From Boseongicola sp. SB0665_bin_10 (GTDB lineage: Bacteria > Pseudomonadota > Alphaproteobacteria > Rhodobacterales > Rhodobacteraceae), in NCBI GenBank assembly GCA_009838075.1, contig VXSG01000099.1, positions 1 through 64,000 of the forward strand: 64,000 nucleotides of DNA. The letters run 5' to 3'. The notes under the pieces were generated by a model that was not told the origin of the DNA, did not search any database, and saw only the letters and a list, made by a program, of their open reading frames with translations. Both the position numbers and the translations under genes were made by a program. This document shows, in pieces, positions 51,865 to 61,282 of the stretch. Position 1 is the first letter of the stretch. Each line of letters starts with the position of its first letter.

Positions 51865-52027
51865 GGCGCAATTCTCCGGCGTGGATTGCGGGCGATTCCG
51901 AACATTCTGCCATGATTCGCGAAGTACATCAGGCGCCATTGAGCAAGCCGGCTGGAGACGCCGGCGGCCCTGCTTGTTCGGACGATTGCGGACAGCGCGC
52001 CATCATCGGCGAAAGCCGCCCTTCCCT

Positions 52028-54424
52028 CTATGTCCGCAACACGCCACCCGTGGCTTTCGAGACCTTCTCGACAATCGCCTTGCCGACCGCGTCAATCTGC
52101 CCGTCGGTCAAGGTCTGTTCTCTCGGCTGCAGCCGCACGGTGATGGCCAGCGACTTCTTGCCGTCGCCAAGGCTCCCGCCGACGAACTCGTCGAAGACCC
52201 TCACGTCTTCGATCAAGGACTTGTCCGCGCCTGCGGCGGCGTTCACGACATTGACCGCCTCGACGTCCTTGTCCAGCACGAAGGCAAAGTCGCGCTCGAC
52301 CGCCTGGAGGTCGCTGATCTGCAAGGCGGTGCGCGTGCCGCCCTTTGCGCGCGGCTCCGGCACGGCCGAGAGATGGATTGCGAATCCGACCGCCGGCCCC
52401 TTGACGTCCAGCAGGCGCAGCACCCTGGGATGCAGCTCGCCAAAGGCCGCCAGGGTGATCTTCGGTCCGAGCGCGATCTTCGCCGAACGAACCGGATGCC
52501 ACCACTTGTTGGTGCCTCGCGCGACCTGCATGCGCGCGGGCGCTCCGGCGGCGGCAAGAATCGCCTCTGCATCGGCGCGCGCGTCAAAGACGTCCACCTC
52601 CCGGACCTCGCCATGCGGATCTTTCGGTCCGGTTGCGCCGACTCGAATTCCCGCGATCATGATCTCGAACTCATCCGGCTCGCCGCCATGGAAAACCGCG
52701 CCGACCTCGAAGAGAGCCAGATCGGCGAAGCCTCGGGCCAGGTTGCGTGCGGCCGCCTGCAGCAGCCCCGGAAAGAGCGATGGCCGCATCTGGGTCATTT
52801 CGGACGATATGGGATTTGCGACGCGACGCGCCTCGCCGCCGCCGCCGAACAGCGCGGCCGAGGCATCGTCGATGAAGCTGTATGTCACGCATTCGCTGTA
52901 GCCGAGAGCCGCCGCCATCCGTCGCGAAGCCTGCTCGCGCCTCTGGAGCGGAGTCAGGACAGGCGCCGGGACGCCGGGCATCGCCCTCGGCATCGGCCTC
53001 GGCTCAAGTTTCGTGAGCGACGCCATTCGCGCCACCTCCTCGACCAGGTCCGCTTCGCCCCGCACGTCGTGACGCCACGACGGCGGAGTCGCCATGTCAC
53101 CATCGATCGCGAAGCCAAGCGCTTCCAGCGTTGCCCGCTGGTCCTTGGCCGGAATGTCCATGCCGACGAGCGAAGAGCAGCGGGCAGTGTCCAGGCGATA
53201 GGCGCGGGTCGTGTCAGGCACGGCGCCGGCCTCGACGACGCGAGACGCCTCGCCACCGCAAAGCTCCAGGATCATCGACGTGGCCGCCTCCAGACCCGGC
53301 AACGTGAACTCTGGATCCACACCCCTTTCAAATCGGTACCTGGCATCGGAGCTGATCTTCAGCTTGCGCCCCGTATGCGCGATCGTCACCGGATCCCAGT
53401 AGGCGCTTTCGACGAAGACGTTGACGGTCTCCCCGGTCACGCCGGTTGCTGCGCCACCCATGACGCCGGCAATGCTTTCTGGCCCCCGCTCATCGGCGAT
53501 GATCATCATGCCCCTTTCGAAGGCGTAGCTCTTCTGGTCCAGCGCGAGGATCCGCTCGCCGCCCTCCGCCCGATGTACACGGAGGTTCCCCGTGACCTTG
53601 TCGGCATCGAAGACATGGAGCGGCCGGTTGCGGTCGTAGGTGAAGAAGTTCGTGACATCAACCAGCGCCGAGATCGGGCGCAGTCCGATGGCCTGCAGCC
53701 TTTGCTGCAGCCATGCCGGTGAAGGTCCGTTCCGCACGCCCCGGATCACCCGGCCGGCAAAGTAGGGATTCCCGTCGATCGTGTCCTTGTCGATGGAGAC
53801 TTCGATCGGTGACCCAAACGTGCCGGGCACCGGCGCAATCGGTCTTTCGATCCTTGTTCCCAGGCCGCGGGCCGCCAAGTCGCGGGCAATTCCCTCGACA
53901 CCCAATGCGTCCTGGCGGTTGGGCGTGATGGCTATCTCGATCACCGGATCGACCCTTGACGGGTCGTTCGCCGCCAACCAGTCGACGAAGCGGTCTCCAA
54001 CCTTGCCCGAAGGCAACTCGATGATCCCGTCATGCTCGTCGGAAAGTTCCATCTCGCGCTCCGAGCACATCATGCCGTGGCTCTCCACGCCCCTGATCTT
54101 CCCGACCTGGATGGTCGTGTCGATGCCCGGAACGTAGGTGCCTGCATGCGCGACGACGACCGTGATCCCGTCGCGTGCATTGGGCGCGCCACAAATGATC
54201 TGCCTGACGCCCAGGTCGGTCTCGACGTCGCAGACGCGCAGCCTGTCGGCGTCGGGATGCCTTTCGGCCTTCAAGACCCTGCCAAGCGTGAACGCGTGCA
54301 GCCGGTCCGCAGGATTCACGATCTCCTCCACCTCAAGGCCGATGTCGGTCAGGGCTTCCGCGATCTCGTCAACCGTAGCGTTGGTTTCCAGGTGCTCCTT
54401 CAGCCAGGCAATCGTGAATCTCAT
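52028..54424 (-). CDS. pheT: PheT, phenylalanine-tRNA ligase beta subunit
   Basis: 798 residues, full length. It has the N-terminal tRNA-binding (EMAP-like) domain (RVLKAERHPDADRLRVCDVE), B3/B4 and B5 domains, and the C-terminal ferredoxin-like anticodon-binding domain. With PheS it forms the alpha2beta2 enzyme. Its ATG overlaps the stop of a 47-codon reading frame that links it to pheS. Confidence 0.98.
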   Translation of the reverse strand: MRFTIAWLKEHLETNATVDEIAEALTDIGLEVEEIVNPADRLHAFTLGRVLKAERHPDADRLRVCDVETDLGVRQIICGAPNARDGITVVVAHAGTYVPGIDTTIQVGKIRGVESHGMMCSEREMELSDEHDGIIELPSGKVGDRFVDWLAANDPSRVDPVIEIAITPNRQDALGVEGIARDLAARGLGTRIERPIAPVPGTFGSPIEVSIDKDTIDGNPYFAGRVIRGVRNGPSPAWLQQRLQAIGLRPISALVDVTNFFTYDRNRPLHVFDADKVTGNLRVHRAEGGERILALDQKSYAFERGMMIIADERGPESIAGVMGGAATGVTGETVNVFVESAYWDPVTIAHTGRKLKISSDARYRFERGVDPEFTLPGLEAATSMILELCGGEASRVVEAGAVPDTTRAYRLDTARCSSLVGMDIPAKDQRATLEALGFAIDGDMATPPSWRHDVRGEADLVEEVARMASLTKLEPRPMPRAMPGVPAPVLTPLQRREQASRRMAAALGYSECVTYSFIDDASAALFGGGGEARRVANPISSEMTQMRPSLFPGLLQAAARNLARGFADLALFEVGAVFHGGEPDEFEIMIAGIRVGATGPKDPHGEVREVDVFDARADAEAILAAAGAPARMQVARGTNKWWHPVRSAKIALGPKITLAAFGELHPRVLRLLDVKGPAVGFAIHLSAVPEPRAKGGTRTALQISDLQAVERDFAFVLDKDVEAVNVVNAAAGADKSLIEDVRVFDEFVGGSLGDGKKSLAITVRLQPREQTLTDGQIDAVGKAIVEKVSKATGGVLRT

Positions 54425-54564
54425 CGCGTTTCCCCCGAGGGAATGATGCCGTTTCTTCCGGACGTCGGCGCACCCGCGTCTTCATTCGCTCCGGCCAAGG
54501 CCAGCCGCCACGGATGACGCCTGGCCTGCACCAGGTCCGGCAACGCGCGCGGCGCGCCAGGCAT
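54421..54564 (-). CDS. 47-codon reading frame bridging pheS and pheT
   Basis: The ATG (54564-54562) shares one base with the pheS TGA, and the TGA (54423-54421) overlaps the pheT ATG as ATGA. The frame therefore fills the pheS-pheT gap exactly. The peptide starts [20 protein letters not shown] and ends IIPSGETR; it has no membrane segment or known motif. No separate ribosome site is needed if translation is coupled. It could be a real microprotein or a device that keeps ribosomes moving from pheS to pheT. Confidence 0.5.
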   Translation of the reverse strand: MPGAPRALPDLVQARRHPWRLALAGANEDAGAPTSGRNGIIPSGETR

Positions 54565-55631
54565 CACTGCAACCCTCCGTGCAGCGTCGGCACGTCAAGC
54601 GGGGCGAAGCCGTAATGCCTCAGCCACCTCAGATCCGAATCAAAGAAGGCCCGAAGGTCCGGAATGCCGTATTTCAGCATCGCCAGACGATCGATTCCGA
54701 TTCCGAACGCGAAGCCCTGCCACTTGGAGGAATCTATTCCACCCGCTTCCAGCACCTTGGGGTGTACCATTCCGGAGCCCAGGACCTCCAGCCAGCCGTC
54801 GCCCTGACCCACTTTCACGGTCCCGCCCTCCCAGGAGCACTGGATATCGACTTCCGCCGAAGGTTCCGTGAAGGGAAAGTGCGAGGCACGGAAGCGGGTC
54901 TTCACGGTCGTGCCGAAAAAGGCCGAGAAAAACTCCTCGAGCACCCATTTCAGGTTGGCCATCGAAATGTCGCGATCAATCGCTATTCCCTCGACCTGAT
55001 GGAACATTGGCGTGTGCGTCTGGTCATAGTCGGCCCTGTAGACCCGCCCCGGACAGATAACGCGAAGAGGCGCCCCGCGCTCCTGCATCGCGCGAATCTG
55101 GACTGGCGAGGTATGCGTCCTGAGGACATGCGGCGGCCGGTTGTCACCCTCTGCCTGCGCCATGTAGAACGTGTCCATCTCGGTCCGGGCCGGATGGTGA
55201 TCGGGAATGTTGAGCGCATCGAAGTTGTACCAGTCGCTTTCGATCTGCGGACCTTCCGCAACGGCAAATCCCATGTCGGCGAGGACGGCCGTCACCTCCT
55301 CGGTCACCTGGCTGACAGGGTGGACGCTTCCGCGCGCGCGCCGACGCCCGGGCAAGGTAACGTCAAGCCACTCCTCCTTGAGACGCGCATCAAGGGCAGC
55401 GTCTTCCAGTGCAGCCTTCTTTGCCGCGATCGCCGCGTTGATCTCGTCCTTCAACCCGTTGAGCGCCGGTCCCGCGACCTGCCTCTCCTCGGGGGTCATG
55501 CCGCCAAGTTCGCGCATCCTGAGCGATACCTCGCCCTTCTTGCCGAGAGCGGCAACGCGCAACCTTTCAAGCGCAACCTCGTCGGCCGCGCCGGCGATTT
55601 CGCCAAGGTATCTTGTTCTCAGATCGTCCAT
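54564..55631 (-). CDS. pheS: PheS, phenylalanine-tRNA ligase alpha subunit
   Basis: 355 residues. An N-terminal coiled coil is followed by the class II catalytic core: motif 2 ([20 protein letters not shown]) and motif 3 ([18 protein letters not shown]). It charges tRNAPhe. It lies in the rpmI-rplT-pheS-pheT cluster, 117 bases after rplT. Confidence 0.98.
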   Translation of the reverse strand: MDDLRTRYLGEIAGAADEVALERLRVAALGKKGEVSLRMRELGGMTPEERQVAGPALNGLKDEINAAIAAKKAALEDAALDARLKEEWLDVTLPGRRRARGSVHPVSQVTEEVTAVLADMGFAVAEGPQIESDWYNFDALNIPDHHPARTEMDTFYMAQAEGDNRPPHVLRTHTSPVQIRAMQERGAPLRVICPGRVYRADYDQTHTPMFHQVEGIAIDRDISMANLKWVLEEFFSAFFGTTVKTRFRASHFPFTEPSAEVDIQCSWEGGTVKVGQGDGWLEVLGSGMVHPKVLEAGGIDSSKWQGFAFGIGIDRLAMLKYGIPDLRAFFDSDLRWLRHYGFAPLDVPTLHGGLQ

Positions 55632-55748
55632 CCGGACCCTCTTGATCCATGCCCCGCCCTGCTAGCCGTCGAAACCCTTGAAGACAAGAAGCCGCGCGAC
55701 CCTGCAAAGGTCCGCAGCCTCACTTGTAACTGACCCTGAACGGAGCGC

Positions 55749-56111
55749 TTACGCGATTGCGGCCTTCGCCTTTTTCACGATGGCCTCAAACGCCTCCGGT
55801 TCGTGCACGGCGAGGTCGGCCAGGACCTTTCGGTCCACTTCTATGCCTGCCCGGGAAAGACCGTGGATGAAGCGTGAATAGGTCAATGACCCGTCATGGG
55901 CCCGAACGGCGGCGTTGATCCTCTGGATCCAGAGCGCACGAAAGTTCCGCTTGCGGGCCTTTCGGTCACGGGTCGCGTACTCGTTGGCCCTGTCGACGGC
56001 CTGCCGGGCGGCCTTGAACGTGTTCTTGCGGCGACCATAGTAGCCCTTCGCGGCACTGATCACCTTCTTGTGGCGGGCGTGGGTGGTCGTACCCCCTCTT
56101 ACACGTGACAT
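55749..56111 (-). CDS. rplT: RplT, 50S ribosomal protein L20
   Basis: 120 residues. The basic N-terminal tail ([30 protein letters not shown]) and the globular C-terminal domain are standard. It is needed for early assembly of the large subunit. It follows rpmI by 12 bases. Confidence 0.98.
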   Translation of the reverse strand: MSRVRGGTTTHARHKKVISAAKGYYGRRKNTFKAARQAVDRANEYATRDRKARKRNFRALWIQRINAAVRAHDGSLTYSRFIHGLSRAGIEVDRKVLADLAVHEPEAFEAIVKKAKAAIA

Positions 56112-56123
56112 GTCTGCGTCTCC

Positions 56124-56324
56124 TCAGCGGTCGTAGGGCATGTAGCGCCTGGCAAGCCTTTGGTCAGGCCCGCTCATCACGGTCGTGCCGCGTGCATTGC
56201 GAATGAACTTGTTTGTCCGCTTGATCATGCCGTGGCGCTTTCCGGCCTGGGCGCTGATCACCTTTCCTGAGGCAGACACCTTGAAGCGCTTCTTCGCGCT
56301 CGACTTGGTCTTCATCTTGGGCAT
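56124..56324 (-). CDS. rpmI: RpmI, 50S ribosomal protein L35
   Basis: 66 residues, starting [16 protein letters not shown] and highly basic. The ATG at 56324 is preferred to the one at 56330 because AGGAG is six bases upstream of it and overlaps the other. infC, normally just before rpmI, is absent; a gene-free stretch of about 250 bases and pyk precede it. Confidence 0.96.
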   Translation of the reverse strand: MPKMKTKSSAKKRFKVSASGKVISAQAGKRHGMIKRTNKFIRNARGTTVMSGPDQRLARRYMPYDR

Positions 56325-56580
56325 TTCCATCTCCTGTCGACAGACGGTTCGAGGCACGCTCGGCATGCCGCCTTGGCCGGCGCGCCCACTGAGGCGTGCC
56401 GCATACAGGCCGTCCCTTGCGCTGGCAAGAGGGAAAGTGCACCTGCCCCGCGTGTTCAAGCGGCGCGAGACGCATGCGCTGCACGGCATCTTGCAGTCGA
56501 CAGTCCGTCGCCATGCCGGGCAACCCCGTCAGTCCGATGGCTTTCGCCGAGGCCAGCGACCCCGGTCGCCGCACCGGTCC

Positions 56581-58026
56581 TCAATCGGGGTCCGCGGGAA
56601 TGATCTTGCGTTCGTCGCAGGACGAAACGCGCAAGATGTTCGTGGTGCCCGGCTTTCCAAACGGGACACCGGCGGTCACGACGAGAAAGTCGTCCGGCGA
56701 AGCGAACCCCTCCGCTATGGAGGCCCGTGCCGAGTTTATGACGGCAGTCTTGAACCGATCCACCTCGCTGGCATGGGAGCAGTGCAGACCCCAAGACAGG
56801 CAGAGTCGCCTTGCCGTCCGGATTCGGGATGTCATGGCAATGATCGGAACATGGGGCCGTTCGCGCGCCACCAGCAGCGCGGTCGTCCCGGATTCCGAGT
56901 AGCTGCAGATCACCTTGATGTCTGCGGTTTCCGCAATTTCCCGCGCAGCCGAGACGATTCCGTCCGCGACGGACTGCTTGGGACCCCCCCTGCTGGCATC
57001 GACGACATCGCGATACGTGGGATCGCTCTCGACCTCGATCGCGACGTTGTTCATCGTCGATACCGCCTCGACCGGATAGGACCCGACCGCGCTCTCGGCC
57101 GAAAGCATCACCGCATCGGCGCCTTCGTAAATCGCGGCGGCAACGTCGGACACTTCGGCGCGCGTCGGCATTGGGCTCTCGATCATCGATTCAAGCATCT
57201 GCGTTGCCACGATCACGGGCTTCGCTGCCATCCGGCACTTGCGCACCAGGCGCTTCTGGATGGGCGGCACGTTCTGGACCGGCAATTCCACGCCGAGGTC
57301 GCCCCTGGCGACCATGATTCCGTCCGACGCTTCAAGAATGGCATTGAAATTGCGCACGGCTGCCGGCTTCTCGACCTTTGTCATCAGCGCCGCGCGGCCG
57401 CGCGCAAGCTCGCGCGCCTCGTAGACATCTTCGGCGCGCTGGACGAAGGACAGGGCCAGCCAGTCGACACCAAGCTCGCACACGAATTCCAGGTCCGACC
57501 TGTCCTTCTCCGACAGCGCCGCGAGCGGCAGCAGAACGTCCGGGACATTGACACCCTTCCGGTCCGAAACCGTGCCGCCGACCAGGACGGTGCAATCCGC
57601 GAAATCGGGACCATGCGCCTCGACTTTCATGCGGACCTTGCCGTCATTGACAAGCAGCGTTGCATCCTTCTCCACGGCTTCGAAGATCTCGCGATGGGGA
57701 AGCTGGACCCTGTTTGGCCCGCCCGGCGCGTCCGAGAGGTCGAAACGAAAGTTCTGGCCTTCCTCGACATCGACGGCCCCGTTCGCAAAGGTGCCCACCC
57801 TGAGCTTCGGCCCCTGAAGATCGGCAAGGATCCCGATGGGGCGGCCCGTGTCCTGTTCGACCCTTCGGATGATCTCGTGTCGAGCCCTGATATGGTCGTG
57901 ATCTCCGTGACTGGTGTTCAGGCGGAACGTGTCGGCCCCGGCCTCAAACAATTTGCGGATCATGTCGTAGGAACTCGACGCAGGACCCAGTGTCGCGACG
58001 ATCTTGACGTTTCGGAGACGGCGCAT
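56581..58026 (-). CDS. pyk: Pyruvate kinase
   Basis: 481 residues. The N-terminal RNVKIVATLGPASSS, the active-site KVEKPAAVRNF and MVARGDLGVELP, and the C-terminal allosteric domain (ICSYSESGTTALLVARERP) are present. It makes pyruvate and ATP from phosphoenolpyruvate. The ATG at 58026 follows a weak AGGGAAT. Divergent from the N-formylglutamate amidohydrolase-like gene. Confidence 0.97.
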   Translation of the reverse strand: MRRLRNVKIVATLGPASSSYDMIRKLFEAGADTFRLNTSHGDHDHIRARHEIIRRVEQDTGRPIGILADLQGPKLRVGTFANGAVDVEEGQNFRFDLSDAPGGPNRVQLPHREIFEAVEKDATLLVNDGKVRMKVEAHGPDFADCTVLVGGTVSDRKGVNVPDVLLPLAALSEKDRSDLEFVCELGVDWLALSFVQRAEDVYEARELARGRAALMTKVEKPAAVRNFNAILEASDGIMVARGDLGVELPVQNVPPIQKRLVRKCRMAAKPVIVATQMLESMIESPMPTRAEVSDVAAAIYEGADAVMLSAESAVGSYPVEAVSTMNNVAIEVESDPTYRDVVDASRGGPKQSVADGIVSAAREIAETADIKVICSYSESGTTALLVARERPHVPIIAMTSRIRTARRLCLSWGLHCSHASEVDRFKTAVINSARASIAEGFASPDDFLVVTAGVPFGKPGTTNILRVSSCDERKIIPADPD

Positions 58027-58122
58027 GAGGCATTCCCTCGGTATCGAATGATATTCTCTACTGCCGCAATTGTTAGCGCCTGACAACTGGCCAAGGGGCA
58101 AATCGGGCGATAGCTTCCCGTC

Positions 58123-58899
58123 ATGCCGTTCATGCCGCAGGAATCATCGGATCTGACCCCCGTCATCGTCGCCGGCGAATCACGGCCCGCGCGATGGCTG
58201 GTACTGTGCGACCACGCATCGAACGCCGTGCCGTCCTGGGTGGCGAACGGCGACCTCGGAATCTCGCGCGACGACATGTCGCGGCACATTGCGTATGACG
58301 TGGGCGCGTCAGGGCTGGCACTGAAGCTGGCGGAGCGGCTGGATGCGCCCGCGGTCCTGGCCAACTACTCGCGCCTTGTCATCGATCCCAACCGGGGCGA
58401 ACACGACCCGACCCTTGTCATGCGGATCTACGACGGCACCATCATACCGGCCAATCGTGCCGCGGACGAGACCGACATCGAACGGCGCAAGGAGATGCTC
58501 TACCGTCCATATCACCGCACCATCGCAAGGATCGCGGCAAGACGGCCGGACACCGTCATCCTTGCGGTCCATTCGTTCACACCCCAGTTTCGCGGTCGAA
58601 AGCCCCGCCCCTGGCACGTAACGCTTCTGTTTGCCGATGATGACCGCCTTTCGCTCCCCCTGCTGGCAGGGCTGGCCCGTGACAGGCAGCTGGTCGTCGG
58701 CGCAAACCAACCCTACAGCGGCAGGCTTGAGGGGGACACGATTGACAGGCATGCCGTGCAGACAGGGCGACAGAATACCCTTATCGAGGTGCGCAACGAC
58801 CTGATCGGCGAGGAGAGCGATCAGGCAGAATGGGCCGACCGCCTTGCCGGAGTCCTTCCAGAGGCACTGCAGGCGGCGGAAACGCGAGGAGAAGCTTGA
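58123..58899 (+). CDS. N-formylglutamate amidohydrolase-family protein (HutG-like)
   Basis: 258 residues of the FGase family. VLCDHASNAVP near 28 holds a probable metal ligand, and further conserved residues occur in DPNRGEHDP, AVHSFTPQFRGR and IEVRNDLI. HutG releases glutamate from formylglutamate in histidine breakdown. No other hut genes are near, so another N-acyl or formyl amino acid may be the substrate. Its TGA overlaps the next ATG. Confidence 0.87.
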   Translation: MPFMPQESSDLTPVIVAGESRPARWLVLCDHASNAVPSWVANGDLGISRDDMSRHIAYDVGASGLALKLAERLDAPAVLANYSRLVIDPNRGEHDPTLVMRIYDGTIIPANRAADETDIERRKEMLYRPYHRTIARIAARRPDTVILAVHSFTPQFRGRKPRPWHVTLLFADDDRLSLPLLAGLARDRQLVVGANQPYSGRLEGDTIDRHAVQTGRQNTLIEVRNDLIGEESDQAEWADRLAGVLPEALQAAETRGEA

Positions 58900-59222
58900 T
58901 GGACGACAGGACCCGCATTGAACTCGAAGCCGCAGCGTTCCGGCGCTTGCGGAAGCACCTGATGGACGACCGCGTTGACGTTCAGAACATAGACCTGATG
59001 AACCTCGCCGGATTTTGCCGGAACTGCCTTTCGCGCTGGTATCAGGAAGCGGCCGGGGAAAGGGGCATCGAGATTTCGAAGGAGGATGCCCGGGAGTCCT
59101 TTTACGGCATGCCCTTCGAAGACTGGAAAGCCATGCACCAGACCGAGGCGACGGCAGGACAGGAGGCCGCGTTCGAACGGTCCCGGAAGCTCCATGATGA
59201 CCGGAACGGAAGCGGCGGCTGA
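58899..59222 (+). CDS. DUF1244-family protein
   Basis: 107 residues. The DUF1244 core AFRRLRKHLMDDRVDVQN and NLAGFCRNCLSRWYQEAA is clear, with two Cys in CRNC. The family is widespread in alphaproteobacteria and has no assigned function. The start overlaps the preceding stop as TGATG, so the two are co-translated. Confidence 0.9.
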   Translation: MDDRTRIELEAAAFRRLRKHLMDDRVDVQNIDLMNLAGFCRNCLSRWYQEAAGERGIEISKEDARESFYGMPFEDWKAMHQTEATAGQEAAFERSRKLHDDRNGSGG

Positions 59223-59319
59223 GCCGGCAGCCGCCGCCATGCGACCCACAGCCGCTCCGTCCCGCAACGGCAACGGCCGCAGCCGCGCCGCCCGGATTCA
59301 AGGGAGCGCCGCAACAGCG

Positions 59320-60180
59320 CTACACGGCCGCCTTCCGGGATTCCTCGATATAGATCTCTCGAAGCCGGGTTGCGACCGGACCGGGCTTTCCGTCACCGAT
59401 CCCAACGCCGTCTATTTCTATGACCGGCATCACGAACGTTGATGCGGAAGTAATGAATGCCTCGTCCGCCTCCTTCGCCTCGTCCACGGTGAACGGCCGC
59501 TCCTCGACCGTCATCTGCGCCTCCCGCGCAAACGCCAGCACGGCCTTCCTGGTGATGCCGTGCAGGATCTTTTCCGACAGGTCACGCGTGATGATCCTGC
59601 CCTCCCGGACGATGCAGGCGTTGTTCGAGGTGCCTTCGGTCACGACACCGTCCTCGACCATCCAGGCATCGTCCTTGCCCTGATCCTTGGCCATCTTCTT
59701 GCCAAGGACGGGATAGAGAAGCTGGACCGTCTTGATGTCGCGGCGCGCCCAGCGGAGGTCGTCGATCGTGATCACGCTTATGCCAGTCTTCGCGGCCGGA
59801 CTGCCGACGATGTTCTTGGTCTGCGTGAACGCCAGCACAGTGGGCGGCACGAATTCGGGTGCAGGGCAGTCAAAGTCCCGGTCCTTGCCTGCGCCACGCG
59901 TGATCTGGAGATAGACCATGCCTTCGGTCAGCGCGTTCCGCCGAACCAGTTCCCGGAAGACATCGGCCAGTTCCTCTCGGGAAACTGGCGAGGCAATTTC
60001 GATTTCGCCCAGGGACCTCTCAAGCCGCGCTGCGTGTCCGGCGAAGTCAATCAGCTTGCCGTCCACCACGCTCGTCACTTCGTAGACGCCATCAGCAAAC
60101 AGAAACCCCCGGTCGAATGCCGACACGCGAGCCTCCTCTTCGGGAACGTATTCACCATTGACGTACACGATGCGGCTCAT
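59320..60180 (-). CDS. D-amino-acid aminotransferase
   Basis: 286 residues of the class IV PLP aminotransferase family. The PLP Lys is Lys150 in RRDIKTVQLL, and the phosphate-binding segment is TEGTSNNACIV. N-terminal VNGEYVPEEEARVSAFDRGFLFADGVYE is typical. It moves amino groups between D-amino acids and 2-oxoacids, commonly making D-glutamate. It is the last gene of an operon with dgcA (gap of three bases), which fits a D-amino-acid catabolic role. Confidence 0.9.
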   Translation of the reverse strand: MSRIVYVNGEYVPEEEARVSAFDRGFLFADGVYEVTSVVDGKLIDFAGHAARLERSLGEIEIASPVSREELADVFRELVRRNALTEGMVYLQITRGAGKDRDFDCPAPEFVPPTVLAFTQTKNIVGSPAAKTGISVITIDDLRWARRDIKTVQLLYPVLGKKMAKDQGKDDAWMVEDGVVTEGTSNNACIVREGRIITRDLSEKILHGITRKAVLAFAREAQMTVEERPFTVDEAKEADEAFITSASTFVMPVIEIDGVGIGDGKPGPVATRLREIYIEESRKAAV

Positions 60181-60183
60181 CGC

Positions 60184-61149
60184 TCATCCCCATAGTTCGG
60201 GCCGCGGCGGATGCACGCGTCCATCTTCGTATTCCAGCGCATGGTCGCGGTCTTCGGCCAGAAGAAGCGGCCCGTCAAGGTCGACCACAGTCGCGCCTTG
60301 CGCGAGAAGGATTGCCGGTGCCATGGCAAGTGACGTGCCGACCATGCATCCCACCATGATGTCGTGACCTTGCACCCGCGCGGCATCCCTGAGCGCAATT
60401 GCCTCCGTCAGGCCGCCGGCCTTGTCGAGCTTGATGTTCACTGCGTCATACTTGCCCTTGAGCGCAGGCAAGGTCGCCCTGTCGTGAACCGACTCGTCAG
60501 CGCAGACCGGCAGCGGCCGCTCGATCTCGGCAAGCATTCCATCCTTTCCGGCGGGCAGGGGCTGCTCGACCAGCCGAACGCCGAGCCGCACCAGGTGCGG
60601 CGCAAATTCCGAATAGAGTTCGGCGCTCCATCCCTCGTTCGCATCGACAATTATCCGCGTTTCAGGAGCACCGCGACGAACGGCCTCAAGTCGGGCCATG
60701 TCCTCTTCGCCACCCAGCTTCACTTTCAGCAGCGGACGCCCGGCATGCCTTCTGGCGGACGCCTCCATCCGCTCGGGCGTGTCGAGCGACAGCGTGAACG
60801 CGGTGACCACCGGGCCTGGACTGTCGAGCCCGGCCAGCTTCCACGCCCGCTCTCCAGCGCGCTTTGCCGCAAGATCCCAAAACGCGCAGTCCACGGCATT
60901 GCGCGCCGCGCCGGCCGGCAGCGTGTCCTGGAGCACCTCGTGCGTCAGTCCCGCCGGCAGGCTCATGACTTGATCCGCGACCGATTCCATGGATTCGCCG
61001 TAGCGCGCGTAGGGAACGCACTCGCCCCGCCCGACCTTCCCATGCTCTTCGATGCGAACGGTCAGCACGTCGGCGACATCACGTGATCCACGCGAGATCG
61101 CGAATGTCTCGGCGAGACGAAACGTCTCGGGATTCGTGCGAATCTCCAT
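60184..61149 (-). CDS. dgcA: DgcA, N-acetyl-D-glutamate racemase (enolase superfamily)
   Basis: 321 residues. Enolase-superfamily barrel with the KxK catalytic lysine motif (LLKVKLGG), metal ligands in VDANEGW, VEQPLP and CADES, and the second Lys in NIKLDKAGG. By sequence alone it also resembles dipeptide (L-Ala-D/L-Glu) epimerases. The adjacent dgcN homologue supports the DgcA role, converting N-acetyl-D-Glu to N-acetyl-L-Glu. The function rests on family and neighbourhood. Confidence 0.82.
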   Translation of the reverse strand: MEIRTNPETFRLAETFAISRGSRDVADVLTVRIEEHGKVGRGECVPYARYGESMESVADQVMSLPAGLTHEVLQDTLPAGAARNAVDCAFWDLAAKRAGERAWKLAGLDSPGPVVTAFTLSLDTPERMEASARRHAGRPLLKVKLGGEEDMARLEAVRRGAPETRIIVDANEGWSAELYSEFAPHLVRLGVRLVEQPLPAGKDGMLAEIERPLPVCADESVHDRATLPALKGKYDAVNIKLDKAGGLTEAIALRDAARVQGHDIMVGCMVGTSLAMAPAILLAQGATVVDLDGPLLLAEDRDHALEYEDGRVHPPRPELWG

Positions 61150-61282
61150 TCAATCGGATCTTTCCTGCATCTCGTTCCTGAGGAATGCGCACAGAGCCTT
61201 CTGCCCGATGTTCAATCCCGGCGCGAGGCTTGGCCCGGCATCTTCGCCGCCGAAAATCGACCTGTGCAGCCTCCCGGCGGTT

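Noticed and set aside
51947-51965. GCCGGC/GCCGGC inverted repeat between the Lrp gene and pheT
   Set aside because: A short GC palindrome without T-run; such repeats are common by chance in this GC-rich DNA.
51803-53722. Plus-strand open frame of 639 codons antisense to pheT
   Set aside because: It mirrors the codon structure of pheT, has no domain motif and is rich in Arg, His and Asp as expected of antisense frames of GC-rich genes.
56185-58083. Plus-strand open frame of 632 codons antisense to rpmI and pyk
   Set aside because: The minus-strand genes are certain, and the antisense peptide has no recognisable features.
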